From contig OY282605.1 in NCBI GenBank assembly GCA_958298945.1, positions 34,388,811 to 34,452,810 on the forward strand: a DNA stretch of 64,000 nt. The letters run 5' to 3'. Below, piece after piece: positions 1-12,880 of the stretch. This DNA comes from Atherix ibis (lineage: Eukaryota; Arthropoda; Insecta; Diptera; Athericidae). Position numbers and translations under genes: made by a program. The notes under the pieces are model-generated. The model was not told where the DNA came from and ran no database searches. It saw only the letters and a program-made list of their open reading frames with translations. Within the stretch, counting starts at the first letter, position 1. Every line of letters begins with the position of its first letter.

Positions 1-370
1 TTTTAGAAAAAACACAACCTTTTTGGTGCCATAATGTATTTTTTTAAGGCAACGAATTATTGGAGGATTAACATCGCTCAGAGAGGCCATAAACATCAAA
101 AACTGATTTCAAGGACTTAAAAAACCCTGTGTACAGATTATTCTGGTGGTACTCAATAAGAAAAATGATCAACCATGTTTTTTCGAAAAATAAATCCTTG
201 AAATACTCAGAAAAAAAAGGATACTTCGTGTCAGGTTGAATATTGCATATGCTCCAATGTGACAATTCCCTGTCACATGTCCATTCATTTTGGTATTGTC
301 GATAACAAACAAATGAGTTGAATGTGATTGTAGGTGAGGCCTTCCAGCATAGCTGCGCATAGAGAAAATA
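1..370 (-). mobile_element. LINE ORF2 C-terminal (RNase H-side) fragment, minus strand
   Basis: The minus strand reads in pieces resembling the end of a non-LTR retrotransposon ORF2 with an RNase H region: a G-H-V-T-G-N-C-H-I-G-A-Y-A segment near 260-320 (family pattern 'TGHcxigxHA'), and near 5-55 the tail P-I-I-R-C-L-K-K-I-H-Y-G, which is typical of the extreme C-terminus of such ORFs. Frameshifts and stops separate the pieces. The element is cut by the window's left edge. The clade (I, LOA, R1 or similar) is not assignable. Confidence 0.5.
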
Positions 371-3300
371 ATTCTTCCACGATTGTATAGATGCTCAAAG
401 GAACTCCTTTCAAGAGAATAACCTTGATGAATAAAAATAAAATGAAATAATATTTTTCCAAAAATAACTCAGTCTCATTAATTTTCTACCACACTACATA
501 TTTTTTAAGATTTTTATATAATAAAATTACATAGGACCTTCGAAGAAAATGAAAGTAGAGCTAGCGACCGGTTTCGATAAGTAGAGAGCCTATCGGTGTA
601 CTCCCCTTGCCAGTCTAATAGAATGGTTAATCGCTGCTGTAACTAGCTTAAGTCCTGCTGCATTCTCTTCACATGCTATTTTTTCACTGAATAAGAAATA
701 TTTTAACTCTAGTTGAACATAGATATTTGCTAGCCAAGACTTCTATAATTAATATTTTAAATCGAAAATACAGAAAAAATACTCTACAATACAACTACAA
801 ATAGTTAACAAAATAATATGTTAATAAATTTTTCTATTAAAAAAAAAAAAGAATAAAAAAATTTCTCCATAAACCATTTGTAAACATCCTTAATATGAAA
901 TTAATTTAAATTTGTAATAAATTTTAATGCTAACGAGTACATTCCTTCTTTTTTTATAAATAAAAAATTCTATTAACTGAGTTGAGAAGATAAATTGATG
1001 TTAGAACATATAAAAAAGCAATTTTTATGATATAAAATCTAATGTATTACTTAGAATTAAACCTAAAAATCTCAATGTTTGCTTTAATTTATTATTTAAG
1101 GAAACTATGTTGTTTTTTTTCGTAGAGGGGGTAGTGTACAATGACTACAAAGTTGTACGAGGAGAACTGAATTTAACTTGTAAAAAATTCCATCTTGTTT
1201 TGCTGTTGTGTACTTGTAAATATCATATAATATTTATCATATGTAAAATTCTTTTATTATGTTGTGGTTTTGTGGAATGTTTTTTTTTCTTCTGAGGAAT
1301 CTTTGCTAGCCCAAGGCAGTTTTGCCCGAAAGCAAATTTTTGCAAGTAACCAAAAGGATAGTATAAGAACGGATACGGAATGGAAGAAAAGTCAGTGGCA
1401 AGGAGAAAAAACTTTTCTATGGAAGAAGTCGTTTCTAACACCATACATAATTTCATATCATAAAATCCAACATAAATGGTAGAATAAATTTAGAATTTCA
1501 TAATTAATGTTCCTTGACTTGAGCACTAATCTAGTTTATATGCAATGCTGGTACATGAATACGAGTGTAAGTCCTCACGCGTTCGCGTCCAAAATCATAA
1601 ATGAACGACGTGATAATTCATGGAATTATGTTCCGTTGTGTATGAATTTCAGGAATACGTTTTGCTAAAGTTTATGTCGTTGGAGCTACATCATTACGGA
1701 AGATCAGCTTTCACCCAACGAATGTAATTTGGGTAGAGTCATCTTTATCTCGACTAAAATTTATATGTAATGGGACCGAATTAAGTTAAAGTAAGGAAAT
1801 TGGTGTATGCTCTTCTGCACATGAATATGAAAAATATCGTAAAAAAGTGACTAGACAAAAGAGTGTTGGGTGTTGTTCTGACGCCACAGAATCAAAATTT
1901 TCACAACGAATATAAAATTCGGTAGCCAGTAAAAAAAAAAAAGCTTCTCCCTAAACGCAGTCCCAAGTCTAGAGTAACCATTTTTTGGCATATAACAAAA
2001 ATTTGTACTCAAACTAAAATTCACATAAAAATAAAACAATCCAAGCAGCACCATTCGTTTATTGTCCTTTATTGTGGTTGTGGTCAGCATACATTTAGGA
2101 GTCTAGGCATACATCGAGAGACCCAGTACCATACTGGAAGCTCGTACTTTATCCAATGCTGTTCTCGTCATATCATAATCATGGCGCGGCTGTTATTTCA
2201 GAAGTTACAAGCAATCGGAAGTGGAACTAAATATTTTGGTTCAGAATATTTTGGGCGTTCACGACTAAATAAAAATATCTAATAAAAGGAATGAATCCTT
2301 CTCCTATTCCGTCTATACGAGCTTACCGGAAACCACTAACTGTGGCCGCATTTTTTACGAGTTAATATGAACAATCGACTGGACGGAATTTGGTCAAACG
2401 TTAATATGTGCTGGGATAGCCTCCTAGTAGTATCTTCTGTCCCATCCATTATTTCATCTAAAAGCTACTTTTAGTGTGCTTGTAAAATCTATGACTGTGC
2501 ATTTTATGCCGCAAACCTTTACAATGCAACCGCAAAAGAGATATTGGCCTCCACTTTACTTCAGTGTCATCCTACCATTATGGAGAATGTTATGTTTGTA
2601 GTGTAAATAAAAATTTACTGGTATATGTGTACAACTCGGGAGTGTAGTCATTCGTCTGGAATGCATTGGAATACAAAATAGAAAAAATATCCAATTGGAA
2701 AAAACAATAAAGTGAAATTCCGACAAGAATCAACGAAAAAATTACGCGAATCAGTTAACAACGTGTTCTGAATTCAGTTTAAAGGTTTAGCAATAGTGGC
2801 ACGCCTCGAAGCCTTTTGCTTCTGGACTTGGAATCGATTTCGATTCGAAAAAAGAGAAAAGGGTACACAAAGGCCAGAACCGTGCCATTCCTATTCGGAG
2901 AAAGGATTCTATAGTTATTAACTGGGAAGACCGGAGAAGTTTTATATATTTATTCGAGTCTCGAAGCGAAATTTCTGTTTGTTCGCCAAGATACAATCAA
3001 GCATTTTTGCAAAGTAAACTTTCTCGTTACGTTTTCGAGTTGCACTGATTCATTTCGAAGATATTTCGTAATGCATTTCCTTCCCTTTGCAATAAATTCC
3101 TCTCGGTTGTCTTCTTCACTACTTTTCACCTTTTTCTCACCGATCTTTGCCAATAAATTCCAACAAATTTTTGCAGACAACGCCAGTCTACACTAAAAAG
3201 AAAAATATGTTCACTCATAATTATAATTGAAATTCAACCTTTGTAGATATTCTACTGCATAGAATATTGCAAATTATTAGTTAATTGCAATTAAAGTATA

Positions 3301-3599
3301 CACTGGTTTTGGTTAATTTATATTTGCTGAAAGTACTTTAATAGCTAAAATTGAGAAAATTAACACCATTTGGTAAAAGTTCAAAAAAATATAACAAAAT
3401 ATATTTGCAGTTCTGATGAAGTTTCATTTCGTTCTAAGGACTTATTCAATTTACGCTTTGGAAAATAAATTGTAAAAATATCATTTCTTCTTGTTCTTAA
3501 GAATAAAAATTATTTTCATTAAATATATTTTTAGTTTAATCCTTATGAAAATTTTATTGTTTTTTTAAAAAACTGCCGAAAAACTCTTCGCAGTATCAT
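371..3599. other. no recognisable gene; AT-rich non-coding DNA
   Basis: Only short chance open frames. A somewhat less AT-rich block near 2780-3180 has two overlapping minus-strand frames of about 70 codons (one Lys/Glu-rich), but they have no family resemblance, no initiator context and no exon structure I can support. Confidence 0.5.
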
Positions 3600-4051
3600 C
3601 ATCCTTTTGTGGTAGTACTTAACGATTGATTAATTTTCAAATGCTTTTAAATTTAAAAATTATCAACGTTGACCAAAGTTTTAGTATAATTTTGGAATAA
3701 AAAGTCCAACACCGTCAAATCGCATGATTTTGAAGACCAATTAAAATTACTAAATTTTGAAATTACACGTCCTGGGAAGTTTTGCCCAATAAAGCCAAAA
3801 TTTGTTTGTGTTTTGCGCTTTGGGATATCATATTATAAAATTGTATACGATATAAATTAAAATCTACACCAAAATAGTCTGGTGATCACACGGTCTTGGG
3901 CTCAGAATAAGAGGTAACTGGCTCTCCAACTTCGTTTTCATGAGAATACAGGCCAATAACTTCTACAGACCAAAATGCACACCAAATAGTAACTTATCAC
4001 AGATACAATAGCTTTTCTTTAGTTACTAGCAGTTTTTGAAAGCCTCATATA
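3600..4051 (-). mobile_element. family A Tc1/mariner-superfamily remnant, 3' (C-terminal) half, copy A1 left
   Basis: Decayed DDE transposase. On the minus strand the block at about 3700-3725 corresponds to the S-C-D-L-T-P region of this family, and 3960-4010 matches the segment encoding V-T-V-W-C-A-F-W in better preserved relatives. The copy is interrupted at a TA (4050-4051) by an M1 mariner and resumes at about 4915. No intact reading frame remains. Confidence 0.6.
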
Positions 4052-4914
4052 CGAGGTATGTTCAAAAAGTATCGCGAATGTTGTATTTTTTCAAAAATTA
4101 TTTATTTATTCATGAATATCTATTTTCCTCCTTCAAAGTAATCCCCACCAGATATTATACACTTGTGCCAACGTTTTTCCCAATCCTCGAAGCACTTCAA
4201 AAAATCATTTTTTGTCATCTTGTTCAGCTCCTCCATCGATGCCGTCGTTATCTCCTCAATCGTAGCATAGCATCGTCCTTTCATAGGGCTCTTTAGTTTC
4301 GGGAAAAAGGAAAATTCACAGGGGGTCAGATCTGAGGAATACGGTAGCTGCGGCATTATTAGTGTGTTGTTTTTGGCCAAAGATGGCAAAAGTCAATTTT
4401 TGTTCTTCCACAAATCCGGGCATGTCTGGCGGATTACTTCACACAACTTGAGCATAACTTGCAGGTAATATTCTGTATTGACCATTCTACCCTGTGGCAA
4501 GAACTCGTGATCCACCACGCCCCTGCAATCGAAGAAAACTTTCACATTCGCCTGAGCTTGGCGTTTTTTTCGGTCTTGGCTCGTGCGGCAGCTTCCATTG
4601 GGATGATTGAGCTTTAATTTCCGTGTAATAACAATAGACCCATGATTCGTCACCAGTTATGACCCTCTGGTGCAAATTTGGGTCATCGCGGAAAGATTCC
4701 TACAGCTCCTTAGCAATGTTATTGCGATGCTGTTTTTGGTCAGCAAAAATTGTAGACGAGCCAAAACACGGGCAAGCAAAGCAGCTGTCAAAAATTAACT
4801 GAACATTCAAAATGGCCGAACTTGTCGGTATCAATGAAAGACATGAGTACCAACATAATACCGCAAAAAATCGAAAATCGCATATTAATAACCGGCGGAA
4901 ATTCAAAATTCATA
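4052..4914 (-). mobile_element. M1 mariner-type element, copy 1 (decayed transposase)
   Basis: Left end begins after a TA with terminal repeat cgaggtatgttcaaaaagta. The minus strand encodes transposase pieces: RVITGDESWVY (first catalytic Asp region, near 4640-4670), FLPQGRMVNTEYYLQVM (near 4460-4510), then LAKNNTLIMPQ, Y-S-S-D-L-T-P (third catalytic Asp), and the C-terminus KCFEDWEKRWHKCI...YFEGG ending near 4120. The central H-x-D-N-A-P-A-H box is lost in a short deletion around 4385-4395. The N-terminal helix-turn-helix half is absent. The right terminal repeat is truncated after 'ggaaattcaaaattca'. The element is inserted in family A copy A1. Confidence 0.85.
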
Positions 4915-5150
4915 TTGACATATCCACTAAATGAGAAATTAACCTCATTGTTAAATAAAATTTTGTAAGAAAAATCAGCATCCAAAACATTTTATTTCAG
5001 TGCATTTTGAGCAGATTTTATAATTATTATTTAATTTGAAATAAAAATGGCAAACTTAACAACAAATAAAATTTATCTTTATAAAAATATTAAATTGATA
5101 ACTGCTAAATAATAGAGCTTTATTTTCCGAACAGTAGAATGAACTTGATT
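4915..5150 (-). mobile_element. family A remnant, 5' half, copy A1 right
   Basis: Continuation of A1 beyond the M1 insertion. The minus strand reads K-I-L-F-N-N-E-V-N-F-S-F-S-G-Y-V-N, matching the catalytic 'KIFFSDEAHFSFSGYVNK' region of relatives with the first Asp changed to Asn. Near 5040-5150 follow the blocks seen to the right of all family A copies ('aaaatggcaaa' and a variant of 'tttccaaactataaaatg'). Confidence 0.6.
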
Positions 5151-7990
5151 ATATTTTCTTATAAAATGAGTACAAACTTTTTAGTCTATGTATGAACTAG
5201 AACTAAATCTTTTACTAATTTTTATATTAACTCCATATAAAAAGAATAAAATATTATTAAAGATTTATTCATAAAAAGTTTACTTTGGTTAAACAAAAAA
5301 TTTCTGGCAAATTACGCCGTTCACTCAGGGGATTGATTATTGGAAAAAGTTTTCAAGTATACAAAATAATATTGAAATAATTTCTTTTTCTACGACTTCT
5401 TTTCTGATAAAAATAAAACTCTGATCATTTGTATATTATCTCAATAAACCAGATTAGTTCGATTCGGTTTATCTAAAGTTTATTTATTATGCAGTTATTG
5501 GACAATATTAGTTCATTGTTTCGTTATTATGGACGGAAACTTTCACAAAACTACGAGTAACTATGCTCAATGTGGCCGGACGGACATATACACATTATCT
5601 TCAATAGAATGTTGTGGTCCATTAATTCACATCATACTAAAGCCGATTTTGGTAATCTTGGCCAGAAACTATCCAAACAACATTCGAGATTATTTATCTT
5701 AGTCTGGGCAATTTGTTTATCTCTCATCGTAATTGTAATGAAATTACGAGTAGTTGTGGGAAAAGATAAAAATCACCTTTAACAATTGCACTTAACCTCG
5801 AAAACTATTTACCGAGAATTTATTCTGAAAAATGACTCTGGCATAGTAGAGAAATATCTGGGAAGAGATTGCCCTGAGCCAAAGATCTTTTCACTATTTC
5901 CAAGCAGCGCAGTAGTTGCTTAACCGCATGAAGCCTTCTTGTACAATACAATGGTTTCGGCTCTTAATACGGTTACGTGGTGACAGTTATTCTTGGCAAT
6001 CATTTCAGTTGCATCTTATTTTTTTAAGTAATATGACGGTTGGTTACATATTTGATACGATATCATATGACACAGGAGTGCATTCGAATCAATGCCAATT
6101 CTGGACTGTTCTCCCTCAGTGGTAAGATGATAAATACAATTTTTTGTTTGCTTTATCATTTGCACCACCATTGTGGACATTGCCGGTCTTCATAACATAG
6201 ACATTCTATACTCTACAAATTTTCATTGCAGTCGAAGACATCGTCCAGTTTCGTCTGTCGCCTATTCATCATAAAATTCATTTTATTTGCAGCCGAATGC
6301 GTTTCAAGAACAGAATTTTTATTCTGTTCTCCTCAGAATCAGTAGATTTCATGTGGTAAATGCTAAAAGTAGCTTCGAGTTTATGGTACTTTCCGGAATA
6401 ACATTTGTAGTGATTCTTTGCGGCTATGCTGAAGAGCTCCCTCAGCAGAACATAAAAATCTACTCGATGATAGAATGGCCTTTACTATTTCTTGCCCCTT
6501 TTCGCGTTTATTTTCCAAATGGACGAGCTATCGTGAACTTGGCATCGATTCCAGTTGATAGGAAATGACATGCTTTCCAGATGATAAAGTTTTCGACGAT
6601 TGCCTTTCGAATCACTCTAAAGTTTTGTTCATTTTCAATATCAGTTCAGCTCGGTTCCAAATCATTTTATGGACGCATCACGACTTCTTTTCGTAGCAAC
6701 TTCGAGTATGTCATAACCACATTGTTGATAAAAATACACAGCGTCAAATAATCGTACATCATCGATGGATATACGGTCATATAAACATATTGAACGACTT
6801 TAATTTACTGCTCCCGTTTAAAGGATATCTATTCTATGAACGATAGATTATATACCAAATCGAGAAGACTCAATACCGATATAGTTTCGATATCAAAAGC
6901 ATCGAAAACCAAGCATCCGAAAATACATATTAGAGTTTGTTGGGTATTGACTTAGAGTAATGATGACGACAAGTATAGCTGAAGAAACAAAGATTGCCGC
7001 TTTATGGATGAGAACCAACAAAGGATTCATGAATAACAGGAACGGGCTGCAGAGCTGATACCATGAATCTTCGAATATATATGTGCTCGCATGTATAGGA
7101 CCATCACTTCTAACAATCGAGCTAAGCTTCTGGGTTGTACTGATATTTATACGAATATCCGGATCAGATCGAATGCTTATCTAATCCAAATAGATTGCGA
7201 ATAGAAAATTTGCCGAGTTGTGTTCTTTTTTGCTTGTAACGGCCGCTTCTGACAATGTTTTTTCCTCTTGAATTGATTGGTTTATCTGGCATGATGTCGG
7301 CTATTCAACTGAGGAGAGGGCGGAAAAAAACCAAATGAAAAACGTTTTTTCCACATAAAACAGAAACATAATGTATTCTAGATTCGAAAACATAAAGAAT
7401 TTTCCCAGAAAATCTTTCAGTTTACCATAGAAATATTTGATATTTACTGAAGGTTTAGTCATTCCCATTTTTATGTTCTGGCCAAACTGTGTATTCCCGA
7501 AATTTGTTTTTAGCCCAATCGATATCAGAATATCCATCGTTTTTCTAATGTTTCTATTGAAGAGATATGCTAATTTTGACTTAATTTGAAAAAAAGAATC
7601 TTTCATCATACCAAACATGAATTGATCTAAAGATTTTTTTCTTCCATACTTTCTATATTAAGTAATAGTATTGTTTTAATATAAGAAAAATAATATTCAA
7701 AAAGATTTCAAGAATTTAATGAAAAAAAACTGCTTTTTTTTTAAATTAATTCAAACTGAAATTGTGATAAAATTTCTTATAGAACTCAATCCATTTGTAC
7801 AAATTTTTTCATATTTACGTATATAATTTGGTTATTAATTGACGTATGTTAGTTTTAAAATGCTCTAAATGGCTAAAAATATATTTACGTATTAGAGTAC
7901 AAATGAAAAACCGTTTTTTTTTTGAATATTTGAAACTTTTTTGTGAAAAAATGATATCATATTCGTGCTTCAAAATATCATCCATCAAAT
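5151..7990. other. no recognisable gene
   Basis: Mixed AT-rich sequence. A moderately GC-richer section runs from 5560 to 7300, but all frames are short and show no domain or splice-consistent coding pattern. A perfect 10-base inverted repeat with a TTTT loop lies near 6308-6331 (agaacagaat...attctgttct). Confidence 0.45.
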
Positions 7991-7993
7991 AAA

Positions 7994-8049
7994 GAGCATT
8001 TTTCCACAAAAAAGCCTCAAATTTAAGGTTTTTTTGTGGGAAACTGCTC
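7994..8049. repeat. imperfect hairpin at the 3' edge of M4
   Basis: Arms of 24 bases ('gagcatttttccacaaaaaa' onward against 'tttttttgtgggaaactgctc') pair with about four mismatches around an 8-base loop. It borders the C-terminal end of the M4 transposase remnant and may be part of the element's 3' sequence. Confidence 0.5.
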
Positions 8050-8830
8050 TCATATTCTTGCCACAACTTTTTCCCATCTTTCTGGAAGCATACAGATTCC
8101 ATGCGAAAAAAACTGCTCATATTTTGAGGTGATCCACGAATCGACCCAATTTTTGGTCTTTTCGTAAGATCGGAAGTGCTTTTACGCCAGGCCATGCGTC
8201 TTCGATCGGAAGAGGTAGTAGTCGGAAGGAGGGATGTCTGGAGAATACGGCGGGAGGCATAGGATATCCTATTTCAGATTTTCCAGGTAGCAATAAACGC
8301 ATCAGTTGTGCCCAATACAGACCTCATACTATGGTTTAACGCGGTCCCAACAGCTCATAATATGCCACGCCGAGCTGTTCCTGCCAAATACATAGCATGA
8401 GCTTAGAGCCATGAATGTTTGGCTTGGCAGTCGATGTTGTTGCATGGCCACCAGAATTTTCTTCACTTCTCCATCTTTTGTTGCCATTCACAATATGGTG
8501 CAGAAAACCCTTGCTTTTGTACCGTTGGAGCAGCTGTTCGCATGTTCAAAAAATGCCGTTCGACACAATTTGCTTGCTTTTGGATCATTCCCAAGGTTTT
8601 TAAACGATAGAAAATGTTTTGTTCAGTTACGCCCAATGAATTTTCAAGTTCTTGTTGCGTTTGATGTGGATCTTCATCCAGTAATGCCTCCAATTCTGCG
8701 TCCTCAAAGTTTTTCACTGGTCCGAGACGCTTCATGGCTTTTACGTCGAAATCACCACTTATGAAGCATTGGGAAACTATTTGCGACATGTTCTCTTATT
8801 TATATAAACCTCATCATAAGTTTCTACAAT
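8050..8830 (-). mobile_element. M4 mariner (cecropia/mauritiana-like) transposase pseudogene
   Basis: The minus strand from about 8789 leftward reads GPVKNFEDAELEALLDED, Q-T-Q-Q-E-L-E-N-S-L-G-V-T, R-L-K-T-L-G-M-I-Q-K-Q, then in shifted frames W-Q-E-Q-L-G-V-A-Y-Y-E-L-L (near 8360), Y-S-P-D-I-P-P-S-D-Y-Y-L-F-R-S (third catalytic Asp, near 8240) and L-P-E-R-W-E-K-V-V-A (near 8070). The family length is about 345 residues; here a large part of the centre, including the T-G-D-E-K-W box and H-D-N-A box, is deleted, and several frameshifts are present. Terminal repeats were not identified, so the ends are approximate. Confidence 0.85.
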
Positions 8831-9049
8831 TATTCAATGAGCCATAGCCGCAGTTTTTTTTCAAATTAAAGATAAAAAGCAAAACTTTCCACAAAAGACG
8901 GTTATTTGACTGAAAATTCGACATTTTCACGCATAAAAAAATATATAACGCCGATAAAAAGTCACAAATGTAATGATATGTCATAATGTAATGTTAACAG
9001 ATACCTAAGCTTACCAGAAAACATTTTTGAGCTGTAATTTTTGACCAGA

Positions 9050-9660
9050 ATTTACTGCTCATCAAAGATTTACAACAGCGTTAAATCGCCTGGACTTGAT
9101 GGCCAACTGACAACACCAAATATCAAAATCCGGCGCCCTGGAAGCTTTACGAATAGTGAACCCATAATTTATACTGTTGTGATTTTTTACTAGAAAAAAT
9201 CTGTAGTAATGGGTCCATACCACTCAGAATTGACGGAAATGGTCTCTCCTTCTTCATTTTTTAAAGAAATTCGTGTCCATAAAATCTGCAATTAAAATGC
9301 ATACCAAAAATTTACATTTCGCAAATACAATAGTTTTCCTACAATATAATAACTTGTGGATTTTTAGTACCCAATATCTACAATAAAAAATTTATTTATT
9401 AACGTATCCACCAATCGAAAAATGAGCCTCATTGCTAAAGAAAATCTCTCCTGCTGGTGTGAAACACCAACATTTTTATTTTAAAAGCAAACATTTTTTA
9501 TTTTCATTAATTCGATATATTTAATAAAAAAAATATGCATATTATAAAATGGCAAATAATTCTAAAATAAATAAATTTAATTATATATGAAATCATTTTT
9601 TAAGAATTGGTAGATGATAAAGTTATTCTTTCCAAACTATAAAATGGATAATCCTGAACC
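9050..9660 (-). mobile_element. family A remnant, copy A2
   Basis: It has the same order of landmarks as the other A copies: a degenerate D-L-T-P block at about 9085-9110 (minus strand), the 'aaaatgcataccaaa...acaatag' block at 9295-9335, 'gtatccaccaatcgaaaaatgagcctcatt' (F-S-G-Y-V region) at 9409-9438, and the conserved right block 'tttccaaactataaaatgga' at 9629-9648. No open frame survives. Confidence 0.6.
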
Positions 9661-12199
9661 AAAGATATTTGATTAATTACGACCAGATATAATATGAATA
9701 ATCATAGCTAAATTAGAGAATATTTTGCTTTTGACTGTAGAATTTTATTAAATAATTTAAATGGCAATCATTGTGAATATAACTAATGGTAAATTTGGAT
9801 AGTTTTCAGCATATCAACTGTTTGAATTATTCCCAGACGCTGATTATTGCCCTAAGAATGAATATAATTCCGCTGTGGTATCTACTGTACTCTCTATTGT
9901 GAATCTGTAGAAAATAATTTTACAGAGCTTTTATGCAAAACTATAGTAAATTACCAAAAGTCCGAGGAAACAAAAAACATTCTCTTAACTGCGCTATCTT
10001 TTACAAGAGTTTCACCACGAAAATTGTGTTATTCTCAAAGGCAAAGAAATTGCTTGCAACTTTCCAAATGAACCTCAATGTGCAGACTGTTAAAATTTAC
10101 TTGCTAATAGATAGTTTAAGGGTTTAAAATTTCAGTCTCAATTCCAGATTTTCACTTCTGTTTTAGTACCCGCATCTTCATAAATACGATCGTTGATGTT
10201 GTATTGTAGGTTAATAAATAATCAGAAAACTTTGAGTTTATTTCTGCCAAAACGAATTATGTATTCATGCTTGAGGTTTTATTGAAACTTTTTCGATTTT
10301 CCAGAGAATTGTTATACTGTCATTAGAAAGTCTACATTCTATATGCAATTACTTCGAATTATTTTGAACAAATTTTTATTATCGTATTTTGCATTTTTAT
10401 TTCGATGCTAAATTGTTTTTTTGTCTGGAAAATTCACATCGTTTTTATACTTGATACAATAAATTTAATTGTAATTAAGATGATTGTTTTTTTATTCATT
10501 CATTCAAGAAAGAAAGTTTAAACATTTTTAAATAAGTTTTTGATCAAGAAAAGAAATATTTTTGAAAGTAACAATGAAGCTTAAAAATTAATAAGATACT
10601 CGGAATTTTGTCACAGATTATGAAATAACGACTTGAGTGTGAATGAGCATAACAGTTTTCAAATTGGATTACAAATTTTCACGAAGATATCTGTCCAAAT
10701 ACATAAAATAAATCCTATATTATCTGAGGGCATAAATTATGAAATCGGTCACTAAATCTAACCACCGAATAGTTAGTGAGATATCTTCAGTTATAAAAAC
10801 GGAGCCCATCAAGAGGCGGTCATTCTTCACAAGTCCCAATTGATTCGATTTGGGGATCATATAATCAAAGAGATTAAATGCATTTCTGTCAAATTGGTGA
10901 CATTTTATTACAATTAATAGGCAATATTTGATATGGTTATGAATTTATTTTGGGCATGGGGAATGCGTTTTGGTTTGAATTTATTGAGTTTGGAAAGATG
11001 AACATGATACGGCGGTACGTGCTATACGTATCATTTTAAGAAATTTTCACTTCCATAAAAATTTTTCAATATTTTTCGGAGACTATTTACCCATGCCAAA
11101 TATCTATGAAGATCTTAATTTAATCAACACCAAATAAACTACTTTTTTGTCAACCTAATACCATTTGAATTATTTATTGCCATTGGGTCCGGCCTCCCAC
11201 AGCATGCAATTCATTTTGATGACATTTATTCTGTTCGACGATTGTTAGAAATTCATTTAGTCAGAATTTATAATTTTATTTATTCTATGGAGCATGTGGA
11301 AGAGCTAAAAAGTTCTCACATTTTATTAGTAGTCAAACTATCACATAAACTATTTAAAAAGATATGTTTAAATATATTTTTTTTAACAAGAAATGAATAT
11401 TTTAAAATTCAAATAAACAAGAAAAAAAACCTAAATTAAAAACTTTCTTTTTAACATAAACCAGGAATTATTTTCTTATAAAAATTTTTTCTTTATTTCT
11501 TATCATTTCAGGTATGTTGTTATAAACGATTTTGATATGCACTTCATGAACTTATCGTATCTTTTATACTAAAAACGTGGACTTTAATAGTAATTAGTTA
11601 TGATACAATCTCAGGTAAGATACTAACTACAATATATGTAATTGTCACAAAGGAGGTTCAGAGGATAGTGTTAAAAAAAAAAATTCTAGGAAATTTTTTC
11701 TCAGGTAGTATCAATTGCGTGCATCGTCAACATTTCGTATTTTACTGTCGTATTTATAGAATGTGATCAAACACCAGATTTTAGTTTGTTTAACATTAAT
11801 TAATTCTGTTCACAGGTAAATAGAGGTGAACTTTTATTAATTGATTTATCACATGAATAATCTAAAATGGATTCAATGTAAAAGACAACTTTTGAATAAA
11901 AATAACATTTTTACATTTGGTAACATTTTTTTTTGATAAGCATTAAACATTTTTTAATTTATTTCTCAAGAAAAATGCATTTCTTTGAATTACGTTAAGT
12001 GTTTTTGATCAAATTGTCTATAAATAAGGTTTTTTCAATAATTTTGGATTAATTCAATTTACGCTTTGAAAAGTAAAAATAAATAAAATAGATTTTAATA
12101 AAAAAAAAATGCTGTTACATATTTACAAAAATTACTTGCGCAACTTGATTTGTTCAAGTTAATTTTTAATGGCATTTTAGTATATTCCGGATTGTAATT
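9661..12199. other. no recognisable gene
   Basis: AT-rich sequence without coding signature, terminal repeats or long repeats that I can detect. The open frames at 9933-10127 and 11242-11439 have low-complexity composition and no recognisable domain. Confidence 0.5.
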
Positions 12200-12880
12200 C
12201 GTTCATTATTTAATGGATATAAGATTTTAAATGCTTTAGAGACGAAAAATTATCTGTATGAATATAATTTTTAATGTAGATTTATAATAAAACTCCACTT
12301 AGATCAAATCGTACAATCCTGGAGGCCATATGACAGTACCAAACCTCTAAATTATGGGTCTTTCAAAAATTTTACATAATAAAACCAAATTTTTTCTTGT
12401 TGTGTGGCTTGTAGCGCCATAATTTCAAAATCATATATAGTTCAAATTTAAATTTTCAAGTTTAGAATAATAATTTTAAGTTTAAGTTATAATAAATGCT
12501 CAAAATTGACGGTAACGACCAATTTTTTTTTTTCATTTTCATGAATGCCATTTTACACAGCCACTTTTTGTAGATACAATGGCTTTTCTACAGTTTAGCT
12601 TATACACATATCCACTAAATGAAAAATGAGCGTCTGCAATTTTTTTTCCCTAACATAAAATGAGAAACGTGCCTACGGCAGCATGAGAAATTTTTGTAAA
12701 ATTTTACTATTTATAATAAAATTAAATTTTATTTTAACTATACTATTTTGTTTCTGTATAAAAAAATGGCAAATTTAAATATATATAACATTTTTTTTGA
12801 TTAGTTAAAAATATTTTTTGTTTCATAAATTACAGACTTATACTTTCCAAACCGCAAAATGAATAACTTAGAATTAAATA
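12200..12880 (-). mobile_element. family A remnant, copy A3
   Basis: Landmarks: 'agatcaaatcgtacaatcct' (degenerate C-D-L-T block, minus strand) at 12302-12321, 'gatacaatggcttttctaca' at 12575-12594, 'tatccactaaatgaaaaatg' (F-S-G-Y-V region) at 12609-12628, and the right block 'tttccaaaccgcaaaatgaa' at 12844-12863. Heavily decayed; the left edge is approximate. Confidence 0.55.
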
